DNA of 64,000 nucleotides. Origin: Bradyrhizobium canariense (GTDB lineage Bacteria > Pseudomonadota > Alphaproteobacteria > Rhizobiales > Xanthobacteraceae). The DNA lies in assembly GCF_900105125.1 (NCBI RefSeq), contig NZ_LT629750.1, forward strand, positions 5,979,001 to 6,043,000, read 5' to 3'. This document shows, in pieces, positions 1 to 7,718 of the stretch. Made by a program: the position numbers and the translations under genes. Within the stretch, counting starts at the first letter, position 1. Each line of letters opens with the position of its first letter. Below the pieces are notes generated by a model, which did not search any database, had not been told where the DNA came from, and worked only from the letters and a program-made list of their open reading frames with translations.

Positions 1-648
1 CGGCTGATAGCCGCGCGCATGAGCTATGAGGATCCGATCCGGATCGCACAATTAAAGCTTGCCGAATGCGACATCGTTGCCGATCCCACGCACGTCCAGC
101 CAACCAGCGACAGGCGAAAGTTCCGGATCGATGAGTTGATCGGGGCGCTTCCCGCCGTGGCCGCCGAACCGGTACTCGATGTGCTCGAATGGATGAACTG
201 GACCCACGCCCCGGTCTCGATCCGTTACAGCGCGGCTAACCGTTGGGGGATTCGCCGCCTGAAGATCGAAGCGGCCCTGCGGCGATGGCGGCTGTTTTCG
301 GTGCGCTATGCCGAGGAGCGGGTCTGGGTCGAGCGCTGGCTGCATATGATCGACCGCAGCCTCCTCAAGCAGCCGGCCGCCACATCGGCAATCGTTCAGA
401 CCGCGACGATGATTCAAGGGTATGGCGACGTCTATCGTCAGGGTCTTGCCGACTGGCATGCCATCATTGACGGCCTCGTCAAGCCGACCTTCGACGGCGT
501 GTTGCCGCTGCCCGATCTTGCCGGCGCCATCGCCGAGGCACGCGCCGCTGTGCTGCCTGATCCGCGGCAGATCGCACTCAAGCGCCGGATCGCGGAAATC
601 AGGGCGCGGGCGCAGTCCGAGGCGCAGCTCGCCAGCACCCCGGCCTAG
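1..648 (+). CDS. Indolepyruvate oxidoreductase-like protein, C-terminal part (5' end outside window)
   Basis: The reading frame is open from base 1 (codons before the first ATG at 19 read RLIAAR), so this is most likely the last 215 residues of a longer protein cut by the window edge. Stretches such as RVWVERWLHMIDR and YGDVYRQGLADW resemble, from memory, the helical C-terminal region that follows the pyruvate-oxidoreductase gamma domain in alphaproteobacterial indolepyruvate oxidoreductase beta-family proteins, which turn aryl-pyruvates into aryl-acetyl-CoA. No cofactor-binding or catalytic part is visible, so the family call rests on the tail alone. The alternative is a small stand-alone protein starting at ATG 19, but no Shine-Dalgarno sequence precedes that codon. 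Confidence 0.55.
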   Translation, partial: RLIAARMSYEDPIRIAQLKLAECDIVADPTHVQPTSDRRKFRIDELIGALPAVAAEPVLDVLEWMNWTHAPVSIRYSAANRWGIRRLKIEAALRRWRLFSVRYAEERVWVERWLHMIDRSLLKQPAATSAIVQTATMIQGYGDVYRQGLADWHAIIDGLVKPTFDGVLPLPDLAGAIAEARAAVLPDPRQIALKRRIAEIRARAQSEAQLASTPA

Positions 649-1157
649 GGCCGGGATACCTCAGGCGCTTTGCGCGGTTTTGACAACCACAACATTGTCG
701 TCGTGCGCATGCCGCTTGAGGTGATCGCCGCGAAGGCCGATCTCGTCGCGCACGAGGCGCGGTGGTTAGTCTGCGCGACGGCACCATCTCCAGAACGCGG
801 GCACGCTGCGCCGCCATAATGGCTGCCAGGATCGCCCAGGCGAGATCGCAAATATCTAAAAAAGAACGATAATTCTGCGATGATATGCCGCTCCCGGTTG
901 ATTGCAAATCAGGCTGATCGGTAACGATATCCCGGGGAAGCCGTGGAAGGACGTCACGCCGCTATCGCTGTTGGGCCACACTCCCGGTTTTTCGGGCGCA
1001 CCGGAGGTGCATTCCGGCGTGGGAGGTGTCATAAATACCACCGCCGGTCGAATTATCCGGTTTGAGAAGATGTTGTTCTGACGCCGTAGTTCTTCGTTCT
1101 CGTCTTGTCGTTTCAGATCAGTCCCAGCAAAGGGCGTCAGCTTTGTTGTTTCCCGCA
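649..1157. other. 509-bp stretch without a recognisable gene
   Basis: No reading frame here looks like a known protein. On the minus strand, just upstream of a TGA at 661-663, a short frame reads LVRDEIGLRGDHLKRHAHD and then DNVVVVKTAQSA before the stop. It has protein-like composition, but a stop codon shortly upstream breaks it, so it may be the end of a decayed gene. The rest, including an AT-richer patch around 850-880, shows nothing I can name. Confidence 0.4.
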
Positions 1158-1544
1158 ATGTCATCCTCGGTTCCGGTAGGTGCGCTGGTCGGATGGATGC
1201 TCGTTCTCACCTTCAAGCACGTCATCGCCGATTTTGTCCTGCAGACCTCCTGGATGGCGCTCGGCAAGGATCAGAAAACCGGATGGGCGCTGCCGCTGCT
1301 GGCGCACTGTCTGGTACATCTTGCGGTTGCAATGGCGCTGATCCTGGCGATCGCGCCGCGCTTCTGGTTCGTCGCCTTGATCGATTTCGCCATTCACATC
1401 ACCATCGATCGCGCCAAGGGGTTTTGTGCGTCCACCTTCGACGTCACGCTGGAGCATCCGTGGTTCTGGACCTTGATCGGGGTCGATCAGGCGCTGCACC
1501 ATCTGACCGGATTCGGTCTGTCGATTTTCATGGCGGCGAATTGA
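1158..1544 (+). CDS. DUF3307 family small membrane protein
   Basis: This 128-residue protein is hydrophobic nearly throughout, with about four likely membrane segments. It carries conserved polar residues typical of the DUF3307 family: HVIADF at residues 21-26, His50 and His54, DFAIHITID at 76-84 and DQALHHL at 110-116. The function of this family is not known. I chose the ATG at 1158 because residues encoded upstream of it are low in quality and the hydrophobic family core starts just after it. It stands alone between a gene-poor stretch and a convergent GNAT gene, so the context does not suggest a role. Confidence 0.7.
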   Translation: MSSSVPVGALVGWMLVLTFKHVIADFVLQTSWMALGKDQKTGWALPLLAHCLVHLAVAMALILAIAPRFWFVALIDFAIHITIDRAKGFCASTFDVTLEHPWFWTLIGVDQALHHLTGFGLSIFMAAN

Positions 1545-1634
1545 TCCTGCTGGCGTCCAGCGTTTTTGCGCGAGGAGGATACCGGTTCGTCTCGAGAAAC
1601 GCGTCAAAGCAAAGATGGGTGCCTCGGCTCTGAT

Positions 1635-2120
1635 TCAATCAGAACCGGGCGGACTGCGGTCCCGGATCAGCACGTTCATATGATGTGGTCCGATATCCCG
1701 TTCGACCACAGCCCAGTCCAAGCCCTCGTAATAACCTGAACGCAGCGGCCGGGCGCACAGATAGACGCGGCGGACCCCGAGCGCGAAGCAATCCCGCGTG
1801 GCGCGATCGACCAGCGCGGCGCCGATCCCATGGCCGCGCGCCTGCGGCTCGACCCACACCGCTGCGACCCAGGGCGTGAATTGTGGACGTTCCGCCAGAT
1901 CGGATGCGATCACCGAGGCGGTACCGAGAAACGCTCCGCCGTCATGCGCGACCAGCGCGAATGGAATCGGGGTCGCATTCATGTTGTCGCGCAGGCGGCC
2001 GGAAATATAGTCGAGCGGATGACCGCTTTCCTTCCACCACGCCTGCCAGATCCGGTCCGCGACGGTGTCGAAAAACGCCGGACACTGGCGCAGGTCGGAG
2101 ATTGAAAAGGAAAGCGGCAT
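1635..2120 (-). CDS. GNAT family N-acetyltransferase
   Basis: A single-domain acetyl-CoA-dependent acyltransferase of about 161 residues. The diagnostic piece is VWVEPQARGHGIGAAL, the beta4 strand followed by the R/Q-x-x-G-x-G/A pyrophosphate-binding loop that holds acetyl-CoA. It is followed by the helix DRATRDCFALGVRRVYL and the C-terminal piece GYYEGLDW, also usual for the fold. The substrate cannot be told from sequence. An ATG 30 bases upstream (2150) is possible, but MPLSFSISDLRQCP at 2120 fits a normal start of such proteins. It is transcribed away from the haloalkane dehalogenase gene, and the two share a 60-bp promoter region. Confidence 0.8.
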   Translation of the reverse strand: MPLSFSISDLRQCPAFFDTVADRIWQAWWKESGHPLDYISGRLRDNMNATPIPFALVAHDGGAFLGTASVIASDLAERPQFTPWVAAVWVEPQARGHGIGAALVDRATRDCFALGVRRVYLCARPLRSGYYEGLDWAVVERDIGPHHMNVLIRDRSPPGSD

Positions 2121-2180
2121 TGAGTTGCGTCCAGCGCCATCGCGCGGCATGTTGGTTCAATCGTGGAGGCCGCGAAATCA

Positions 2181-3062
2181 ATGACAGAACAAGTGCTGAC
2201 AAAAAAGACCATCGATGTGCTCGACGCCCGCATGGCCTATCACGAGCGCGGCGAGGGCGCGCCGGTTTTGTTGCTGCACGGCAACCCGACCTCATCCTAT
2301 CTCTGGCGCGACGTCATTCCTGAACTGAAGGGGCTTGGCCGGCTGATCGTACCGGATCTGATCGGCATGGGCGATTCCGCCAAATTGCCCGATCCGGATG
2401 CCGACACTTACCGCTTCACGACCCACCGTAAATATCTCGCCGCGTTCATCGATGCGGTGATCGGTCCCACGCAATCCATCGCGCTCGTGGTGCATGATTG
2501 GGGCTCGGCGCTGGGTTTCGACTGGGCCAACCATCACCGCGATCGCGTTCGCGGCATCGCCTATATGGAAGCGATCGTGCGGCCCGTCGCCGGCTGGGAA
2601 GAATGGAGCGCGGCGGCGACGCCTATTTTCCAGGGTTTTCGCTCCGACAAGGGCGAACAGATGATCCTCGACCGCAACATGTTCGTGGAACGGGTGTTGC
2701 CGGGGTCGGTATTGCGGAAACTGACCGAGGCCGAGATGGAGGAATACCGCAGGCCTTTTTCCGAGCGCGAGGACCGCTGGCCGACGCTGACCTGGCCGCG
2801 GCAGATTCCGATCGCGGGTGAGCCGGCCGATGTGGTGCAGATCGCGGCGGATTATTCGCAATGGATGGCGCAAAACGACCTCCCAAAGCTGTTCATCAAC
2901 GCCGAGCCCGGTGCGATCCTGATCGGTGCAGTCCGGGATTTCTGCCGAGGCTGGAACAACCAGACCGAAGTGACGGTGCCGGGGTCGCACTTCATTCAGG
3001 AAGATTCCGGGCCGGCGATCGGCCAGGCGGTCGCGGCGTGGATGAAGGCGAACTCGCTCTAG
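2181..3062 (+). CDS. dhaA: Haloalkane dehalogenase, HLD-II-like alpha/beta hydrolase
   Basis: The enzyme hydrolyses carbon-halogen bonds of haloalkanes to an alcohol and halide. Counting from ATG 2181, the sequence shows the halide-binding Asn35 in HGNPTSSYLWRD, the nucleophile Asp106 followed by the second halide-binding residue Trp107 in VVHDWG, and the catalytic base His270 in GSHFIQED. Glu130 in AYMEAI is at the place where subfamily II enzymes such as DhaA, LinB and DbjA carry the catalytic acid. A 293-residue length is normal. GGAGG at 2165-2169 supports the start. Nothing else in the window suggests a halocarbon pathway, so the natural substrate is open. General alpha/beta hydrolase activity is the alternative. 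Confidence 0.85.
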   Translation: MTEQVLTKKTIDVLDARMAYHERGEGAPVLLLHGNPTSSYLWRDVIPELKGLGRLIVPDLIGMGDSAKLPDPDADTYRFTTHRKYLAAFIDAVIGPTQSIALVVHDWGSALGFDWANHHRDRVRGIAYMEAIVRPVAGWEEWSAAATPIFQGFRSDKGEQMILDRNMFVERVLPGSVLRKLTEAEMEEYRRPFSEREDRWPTLTWPRQIPIAGEPADVVQIAADYSQWMAQNDLPKLFINAEPGAILIGAVRDFCRGWNNQTEVTVPGSHFIQEDSGPAIGQAVAAWMKANSL

Positions 3063-3233
3063 CGGCGGACTCATCGCTTGTCTCGTCGTTCGATCATGAT
3101 CCCTGTGGTCATGATCCCCGCCGAAGCCGGTTCCCGCATTTTTGGGATCGTGCGCGGTGCCAAACGGCGGCGAGTCGCGGTTCCGATTCGCGCGAAACTG
3201 GCAAGGACCCCGTGTGACTACCGATCTCCGTGG

Positions 3234-3248
3234 TTAACCTTTCGTTAG
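3234..3248. promoter_or_regulatory. CtrA-like box
   Basis: TTAA-N7-TTAG, one base away from the CtrA consensus TTAA-N7-TTAA, about 40 bp before the start codon of the 133-residue hypothetical gene. One such match is expected to occur by chance fairly often, so this is only a candidate. Confidence 0.25.
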
Positions 3249-3286
3249 AGCATTGCACTGCATCTTCCCGGACAGGGGGAACTGCA

Positions 3287-3688
3287 ATGTTTTCAAGTCG
3301 CGAAGCCTTCGAGAACGATTTCTGCCCGGTCCGAGAGGAATTGCTCGGTGAAATGTATCGCGCCAACGAACATGGCCTGGCTAGATTGGTCGAGAGCGTC
3401 TCTTCCGACGTCCGGGCCATGCTGGCGCTGTTCTGCTATCGCAGAAGCCATCTGTACTCGCTGGCGCTTTCGATCGCGGCCAGTTGCAGCGAGCGCGAAT
3501 TGATTCAGCTCGGCGGACGTGTCGGGTCGGCGTTGTACGCGCTGTCCCGGGAACCGACCGCGCGCGCTGCCCCGTCATCGTCCGGCCATCGCAAACCGAT
3601 CACGCTGTCGACCAAGCCGCTCAGCACCTTCTCGCCGCTCGCGGACGAACCCGACGACGAATATTTCGTGGAAGCCGTTCCGGCTTGA
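3287..3688 (+). CDS. Hypothetical protein, 133 residues
   Basis: I do not recognise this family. The N-terminal two thirds are likely helical and well conserved in appearance (FSSREAFENDFCPVREELL, then SSDVRAMLALFCYRRSHLYS). The last 40 residues are low-complexity, rich in Ser and Pro, and end acidic (ADEPDDEYFVEAVPA). There is no signal peptide or membrane segment. The ATG at 3287 is preceded by a good purine-rich ribosome site (GGGGGA), which supports translation. A CtrA-like box lies about 40 bp upstream. It is probably a genus-restricted cytoplasmic protein. Confidence 0.65.
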   Translation: MFSSREAFENDFCPVREELLGEMYRANEHGLARLVESVSSDVRAMLALFCYRRSHLYSLALSIAASCSERELIQLGGRVGSALYALSREPTARAAPSSSGHRKPITLSTKPLSTFSPLADEPDDEYFVEAVPA

Positions 3689-3710
3689 CCGTCCCGTCTT
3701 AGTTTTTTCC

Positions 3711-3811
3711 CGTCATTCCGGACGACGCGGAGCGGCGATCCGGAATCTCGAGATTCTCCGATGTGCAATTGCACATCGTAGTTCGATGCTTTGCATCACC
3801 CCCGAATGACG
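3711..3811. repeat. REPIN-like palindromic element with an extra 20-bp palindrome
   Basis: Begins CGTCATTCCGG and ends with CCGAATGACG, the outer ends of the window's main repeat family. The first unit closes with ATCCGGAATC. Inside lies a perfect 20-bp palindrome at 3759-3778 (half site CGATGTGCAA). The same third hairpin occurs in the copy at 23344-23458, so these two form a subfamily. Confidence 0.85.
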
Positions 3812-3828
3812 ACCGTACTTGATGGTTG

Positions 3829-4164
3829 CTACGAAGCCGGAAACCGGACCAGCGCCGGCAAGCCGTAGCGCCGCCGCGCCATCGCGCATTCGGGATCGCC
3901 GGGCATGCAGGTGCGGCAGACTTCGGGCCGCACCGCATAAATCCCGCAAGCCGTCTTGACGCCGATCTGGCCTGACAGGGCGCAGCAGCGTTCGCCATCG
4001 CAGCGCATGCCCGACAGTTTCGTGTTGACGAACTGTTCCGGGATCAGATCGAGCGCCGCATCATCCTCGGTGGTGAAGCGAGGCCAGTTCGACGAATAGG
4101 CGCAGCACGCCCCGCAGGACTGGCAGAGGGCTTCCGCATCAAAGGCTGGATCGCTTGTTTCCAT
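3829..4164 (-). CDS. YkgJ-type cysteine cluster protein
   Basis: A 111-residue zinc- or iron-sulfur-binding domain protein. Near the N-terminus it carries C14-x2-C17-x2-C20-C21 (CQSCGACC), followed by further cysteines in MRCDGERCCAL, TACGIYAVRPEVCRTC and DPEC, the pattern of the YkgJ / CxxCxxCC family. The PEVCRTC piece with an aromatic residue upstream is the usual second half of this motif. The biochemical role is unsettled; members have been proposed as metal-binding or iron-sulfur proteins. It lies beside, and is transcribed in the same direction as, the WYL regulator gene (54 bp gap), but no functional link is evident. Confidence 0.8.
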   Translation of the reverse strand: METSDPAFDAEALCQSCGACCAYSSNWPRFTTEDDAALDLIPEQFVNTKLSGMRCDGERCCALSGQIGVKTACGIYAVRPEVCRTCMPGDPECAMARRRYGLPALVRFPAS

Positions 4165-4218
4165 GCTGGACCGTGTAGCGCGGAATGACGGGATCGGCCA
4201 GCTAACAACGCAGATGTG

Positions 4219-4917
4219 TCAGGTATCGCTCGGCCGTTCCCAGACCAGGCTTTGCCGCCATTTCGCGCGCAGCACGTCGCGCCGCTCCGGATATTTCTCG
4301 CCGAGATAGTCCGCATCGACGACACGGTCGGTTCGAAAGCTGCGAAAGTCGTTGCGCAGTTCGCACCATGCCGCCAGCAGCCGCACCGCCTCGAGATAGC
4401 CGATCGCGACCGGCCAGATCGTGCGTTCACTGTCACGGCCTTGCTCGTCGCGATAGCGCAGCGCGATCTTCCTTCCTTCGTGAATTTGCGCGCGCGTCCG
4501 CACCATGTCGATGCGGTCAGGTTCGCTGCGCCAGACCGGCCGGGCGCGGCTGGCGGGCTCCAGCACAAACGGTCGCAGCCGCTCGGGGACGGTGTCGGCG
4601 ATTTTCGCAATGAGGTCGTCAGCGGCGCGGGACAATGTCGGATCGGCGTGGCCCGCGACCCATTGCGCGCCGAGCACCGCCGCTTCGATTTCGTCGGGCG
4701 TGAGCATCAAGGGCGGCAGGTCGAATCCCTTCTCCAGGATATAGCCCATGCCGGCTTCGCCGCGGATCGGCACCCGCTGTCCGATCAGGGTCGCGATGTC
4801 GCGATAGATCGTCCGCTTCGAGGTCTCCAGTTCGGCGGCGATGGCGTCTGCCGTCAGCGGCTTGCGGGTACGCCGGAGCACCTGAATGATCTGAAACAGC
4901 CGGTCGGCGCGTCTCAT
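4219..4917 (-). CDS. YafY-type HTH and WYL-domain transcriptional regulator
   Basis: A 232-residue DNA-binding regulator. Residues 1-60 form a winged helix of the DeoR/HTH_11 type (RLFQIIQVLRR, then TSKRTIYRDIATL). The C-terminal half carries a WYL-like ligand-binding domain (KIALRYRDEQGRDSERTIWP, then AIGYLEAVRLLAAWCELR). WYL regulators sense small molecules or nucleic acids; the ligand here is unknown. The gene is divergent from a short ORF and a GST gene, and both promoter regions contain the same imperfect inverted repeat (4951-4972 and 5268-5289). That suggests autoregulation and control of the GST gene. Confidence 0.85.
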   Translation of the reverse strand: MRRADRLFQIIQVLRRTRKPLTADAIAAELETSKRTIYRDIATLIGQRVPIRGEAGMGYILEKGFDLPPLMLTPDEIEAAVLGAQWVAGHADPTLSRAADDLIAKIADTVPERLRPFVLEPASRARPVWRSEPDRIDMVRTRAQIHEGRKIALRYRDEQGRDSERTIWPVAIGYLEAVRLLAAWCELRNDFRSFRTDRVVDADYLGEKYPERRDVLRAKWRQSLVWERPSDT

Positions 4918-4950
4918 GGGAGGTCTCTTTTTTCACGGCGGCGCTGTCGA

Positions 4951-4972
4951 TGCTGACAGCATGTTGGCAGCA
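4951..4972. promoter_or_regulatory. Candidate operator of the WYL regulator, copy 1
   Basis: Imperfect inverted repeat TGCTGACA-N6-TGGCAGCA (one mismatch between arms), 34 bp upstream of the regulator's start codon. A second copy with identical arms is found at 5268-5289. Confidence 0.55.
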
Positions 4973-5019
4973 GGTGGCGGCTATATCGGGACAACACTTC
5001 AAACGAAGGGAATTTGTCC

Positions 5020-5301
5020 ATGATGAATCTTCACATGTTGGCCGTCCGGGAAGGTTTCGGATCGCTCTGGCGCGCCCAGACCTTTGTATTGGTGCGTCTC
5101 ACCTCATTCAACTGGGACGCCGGCGACGTCCGCGGGGCGATTATAGCACTGGCCTTGCATTCACTCAGCGCCGCCTGCGTTTTCGGGCAAAGGCAATTTA
5201 GCCTGTGGGCCCGGAACGTCATGCGTCGCGCCTGGCAGGGGGCGCGTTTTGCGGCCGAGATCACCGATGCTGACAGTATGGTGGCAGCAGGGGGCAGGTA
5301 A
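5020..5301 (+). CDS. Hypothetical protein, 93 residues, uncertain
   Basis: A short frame between the two operator-like repeats. It starts at ATG 5020 (another ATG directly before at 5014-5016 is less likely) with a GAAGGGA ribosome site about 9 bp upstream. The product has an arginine-rich middle and C-terminal part (FSLWARNVMRRAWQGARF) and one weakly hydrophobic stretch (GAIIALALHSLSAACVF). I recognise no family. The last residues (TDADSMVAAGGR) are simply the translation of the second operator copy, which lowers confidence that this is a conserved gene. It could be a leader or a remnant of a regulated gene. Confidence 0.35.
   Translation: MMNLHMLAVREGFGSLWRAQTFVLVRLTSFNWDAGDVRGAIIALALHSLSAACVFGQRQFSLWARNVMRRAWQGARFAAEITDADSMVAAGGR
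5268..5289. promoter_or_regulatory. Candidate operator of the WYL regulator, copy 2
   Basis: TGCTGACA-N6-TGGCAGCA, with the same arms as the copy at 4951-4972, 48 bp upstream of the GST start codon. Two near-identical 22-bp sites flanking the divergent genes are unlikely by chance. Confidence 0.55.
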
Positions 5302-5337
5302 GCGTCAGCCGTCGTTCCACGAGATCAGGAGCCCAAT

Positions 5338-6066
5338 ATGATTACCCTTTACGGCTTTGGCCAAGGCTTCGGCCTGCCCGAAATCAGCCCTTTCGTGACC
5401 AAGACCGAAGTCCAGTTGAAGATGGCGGGTCTGGCCTATCGCAAGGAGCGGGCGATGCCTCCGGCCTCTCCCAAGGGGCAATTGCCCTTTATCGCCGATG
5501 ATGGCCGCAGCATTGCCGACTCGACCTTTATTCGCGCTCATATCGAACGCAAATACGGCTTCGATTTCGACGCGGGCCTGGATTTGCAACAGCGTGCGCA
5601 AACCTGGGCGTTCGAGCGGATGATCGAACATCACATCTATTGGGCGCTGGTCGGCGCGCGTTGGGTCGATCCGGACAACTTCGCCAAGGGGCCGACGCAT
5701 TTCTTTGATGGTGCGCCCGAGCATGTCCGCGAGAAGCTTCGCGAGGATGCGCAATTCCGCGTTGCCGAGAACTATCTTTTGAGCGGCCTCGGCCGCCACG
5801 CCCCGGATGACGACATTGAGCTTGCCGTTCGATCATTGTTTGCGCTGTCAGTCCAGCTCGCGGAGAAACCATACCTGATGGGCGACACCCCCTGCGGAAC
5901 CGACGCCACCGCCTTCGGCGCGATTGCCGGCATCCTGACGCCGTTCTTCGATTCCAAATTGCGTGAACGCGCCGAGCAATTCCAGAATCTCACGGCCTAT
6001 GTCGACCGGATGATGCTGCAATATTATCCCGACTTCGCCTGGACGCCGCTGCAACAGGCTGCCTGA
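5338..6066 (+). CDS. Glutathione S-transferase family protein
   Basis: A 242-residue protein with an N-terminal thioredoxin-like domain (MITLYGFGQGFGLPEISPF, then KGQLPFIADDGRSIADST; the PF-x-x-D-G and IADS pieces form the glutathione gamma-glutamyl binding site). It is followed by an all-helical C-terminal domain (RMIEHHIYW onward). The overall shape resembles the Fax/metaxin-like GST branch, which often lacks a clear catalytic Ser or Cys. The reaction is unknown; detoxification by glutathione conjugation is the family default. It lies directly downstream of a WYL-regulator operator copy, so it is probably induced by that regulator's ligand. Confidence 0.8.
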   Translation: MITLYGFGQGFGLPEISPFVTKTEVQLKMAGLAYRKERAMPPASPKGQLPFIADDGRSIADSTFIRAHIERKYGFDFDAGLDLQQRAQTWAFERMIEHHIYWALVGARWVDPDNFAKGPTHFFDGAPEHVREKLREDAQFRVAENYLLSGLGRHAPDDDIELAVRSLFALSVQLAEKPYLMGDTPCGTDATAFGAIAGILTPFFDSKLRERAEQFQNLTAYVDRMMLQYYPDFAWTPLQQAA

Positions 6067-6069
6067 AAT

Positions 6070-6699
6070 CTAGTTCGCCGGAGCGGGCTGGCGCTTCAAT
6101 GCGGCCAGTTCCGCTTCCAGTTCCGCGATGCGGCCATCGCGGACAGCGAGTGCAGCCGCGACATCGCCGGCATCGAATTTCTGCGGGATGTGCTGCGGGC
6201 AGTTGGTGTCCCACGCGGTGATCTTGAACAGGATCACCTGCTCGGGCCGTGCCCTGTAGCCCTGCGGCATCAGCGACCGCGTCAGTGCGGGATCGTCATC
6301 GACCACGCGCGCCTCGCCCCAGATCTTGACGCGGCGGCGATGGGCATAATCCATCACGAACATATGCGCCTTGGGATTTTCCGAGAGGTTGCCCTGGCTG
6401 ATGAACTGGCGGTTGCCGCTATAATCGGCGAACGCCAGCGTGCTCTTGTCCAGAATCTTGATGAAACCTTTCGGCCCGCCGCGATGCTGGATGTAGGGTT
6501 GGCCGTCGGCGCTGGCGGTGGCGAGGTAGAAGCTGTTGGTCTGCGCCAGGAAGCCCGCGAGATTCTCGTCGACCTCGGTGCGCCAGCCGCCATTCTCTTC
6601 GACATGCGCGTAGGCGTCGCGCGACCCTTTTCGCGCCTGGATCGCTTTCACCGCCGGGGTGAAGGCGACGTCGCTGGAATAGATGTGAGCGTCTGACAT
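6070..6699 (-). CDS. Pyridoxamine 5'-phosphate oxidase-family flavin protein
   Basis: A 209-residue protein with a split-barrel FMN-binding fold. Characteristic pieces are FYLATASADGQPYIQHRGG (the first beta hairpin, with the polar substrate/FMN loop), LAFADYSGNRQFISQGNLSE and RRRVKIWGEARVV, close to general-stress or PNPOx-like proteins. The C-terminus ends in a short coiled-coil-like helix (RIAELEAELAALKRQ). The substrate is unknown; related proteins reduce or bind flavins and heme. It converges on the GST gene (3 bp apart) and is divergent from a LysR regulator, a common arrangement in which the regulator controls the enzyme. Confidence 0.8.
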   Translation of the reverse strand: MSDAHIYSSDVAFTPAVKAIQARKGSRDAYAHVEENGGWRTEVDENLAGFLAQTNSFYLATASADGQPYIQHRGGPKGFIKILDKSTLAFADYSGNRQFISQGNLSENPKAHMFVMDYAHRRRVKIWGEARVVDDDPALTRSLMPQGYRARPEQVILFKITAWDTNCPQHIPQKFDAGDVAAALAVRDGRIAELEAELAALKRQPAPAN

Positions 6700-6795
6700 C
6701 GGAGGATCCTTGATTCACCCGGGGGCGCTGAGCCCGTGTCCCCCGCCCACAAAAATGGATCTTTTTGAGATTTTCACAATCGATCGGATTGACAC

Positions 6796-6816
6796 TTCAT
6801 TGTTGCGATATATGAA
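6796..6816. promoter_or_regulatory. LysR-type operator candidate in divergent promoter
   Basis: TTCAT-N11-ATGAA, an inverted repeat that fits the T-N11-A LysR-box rule. It overlaps a TTGACA hexamer at 6789-6794 and a TATGAA hexamer at 6811-6816. Those promoter elements end only about 8 bp before the LysR start codon, so either the regulator mRNA is leaderless or the real promoter lies elsewhere. Confidence 0.4.
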
Positions 6817-6824
6817 ATAATGCC

Positions 6825-7718
6825 ATGGATCGTATCGATGCCATGCAGGCTTTTGTCGCGGTGGCCGATGTCAAGGGTTTTGCGCCGGCGGCCCGCAAGC
6901 TCGGCCTGTCGCCCTCAGGCGTGACGCGGCTGATCGCCGCGCTGGAAGATCGCCTCGGCGCCCGGCTGTTGCAGCGGACCACGCGGAAGGTCGCGCTGAC
7001 CGACGTCGGCACGCGCTATCTGGAGCGTGTCAGGCGCATCCTTGCCGATGTCGAGGAGGCCGAAGGTTCGGCCGAGGGCGAACGCACCCGGCCGGGCGGA
7101 CGGCTGGTGGTCTCGGCGCCGCTGGGTTTTGGGCGCCTTCACGTCAGTCCGGTGATGTCGGCGTACCTGAAACGCTATCCCGAGGTGACCGGTGAACTGC
7201 GGCTGTCCGATCGCATGATCAACCTTGTCGAAGACGGCGTCGATCTCGCCGTCAGGATCGGCCATCTTCCCGATTCCAGCCTGGTCGCGCGTCAGGTCGG
7301 CGAGATGCGTCGGATCGTGGTCGCCTCGAATGGCTACCTCCAGGAACACGGCGAGCCGAAAACGCCCGAGGCGATCAATTCGCACCAGACGATTCAGTTT
7401 GGCGCCATGGCGATCCCGCCGGACTGGCGCTTCGTCAGGGACGGGCGCGAGGTTCGCGTCAACGTCACGCCGCGTTTCGTCACCAACAGCGCCGACGCCG
7501 CGATCCAGTATGCCGAGCAGGACGGCGGCCTGACGCGGGTGATGGCCTATCAGGCGGCCGACGCGATCAAGGGCGGGCGGCTCAAAATCGTGCTGGCGAA
7601 ATTCGAGCAGCCGGCATTGCCGATCCATATCGTCTACCCGACGTCGCGGCTGCTGTCAGCCAAGGTGCGTACGTTCATCGATCTCGTGATCGAGATCAGC
7701 GATTGGCATTTCGGTTAA
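6825..7718 (+). CDS. LysR family transcriptional regulator
   Basis: A 297-residue LTTR. Residues 1-60 are the winged helix-turn-helix (MDRIDAMQAFVAVADVKGF, then AARKLGLSPSGVTRLIAALE). The rest is the periplasmic-binding-protein-like effector domain (GRLVVSAPLGFGRLHVSPV, VEDGVDLAVRIGHLPDSSLVA), close to the branch that often regulates oxidoreductases. The effector is unknown. Its stop codon overlaps the stop of the convergent thioesterase gene by 4 bp. The divergent neighbour is the PPOX-family gene, its most likely target. Confidence 0.88.
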   Translation: MDRIDAMQAFVAVADVKGFAPAARKLGLSPSGVTRLIAALEDRLGARLLQRTTRKVALTDVGTRYLERVRRILADVEEAEGSAEGERTRPGGRLVVSAPLGFGRLHVSPVMSAYLKRYPEVTGELRLSDRMINLVEDGVDLAVRIGHLPDSSLVARQVGEMRRIVVASNGYLQEHGEPKTPEAINSHQTIQFGAMAIPPDWRFVRDGREVRVNVTPRFVTNSADAAIQYAEQDGGLTRVMAYQAADAIKGGRLKIVLAKFEQPALPIHIVYPTSRLLSAKVRTFIDLVIEISDWHFG

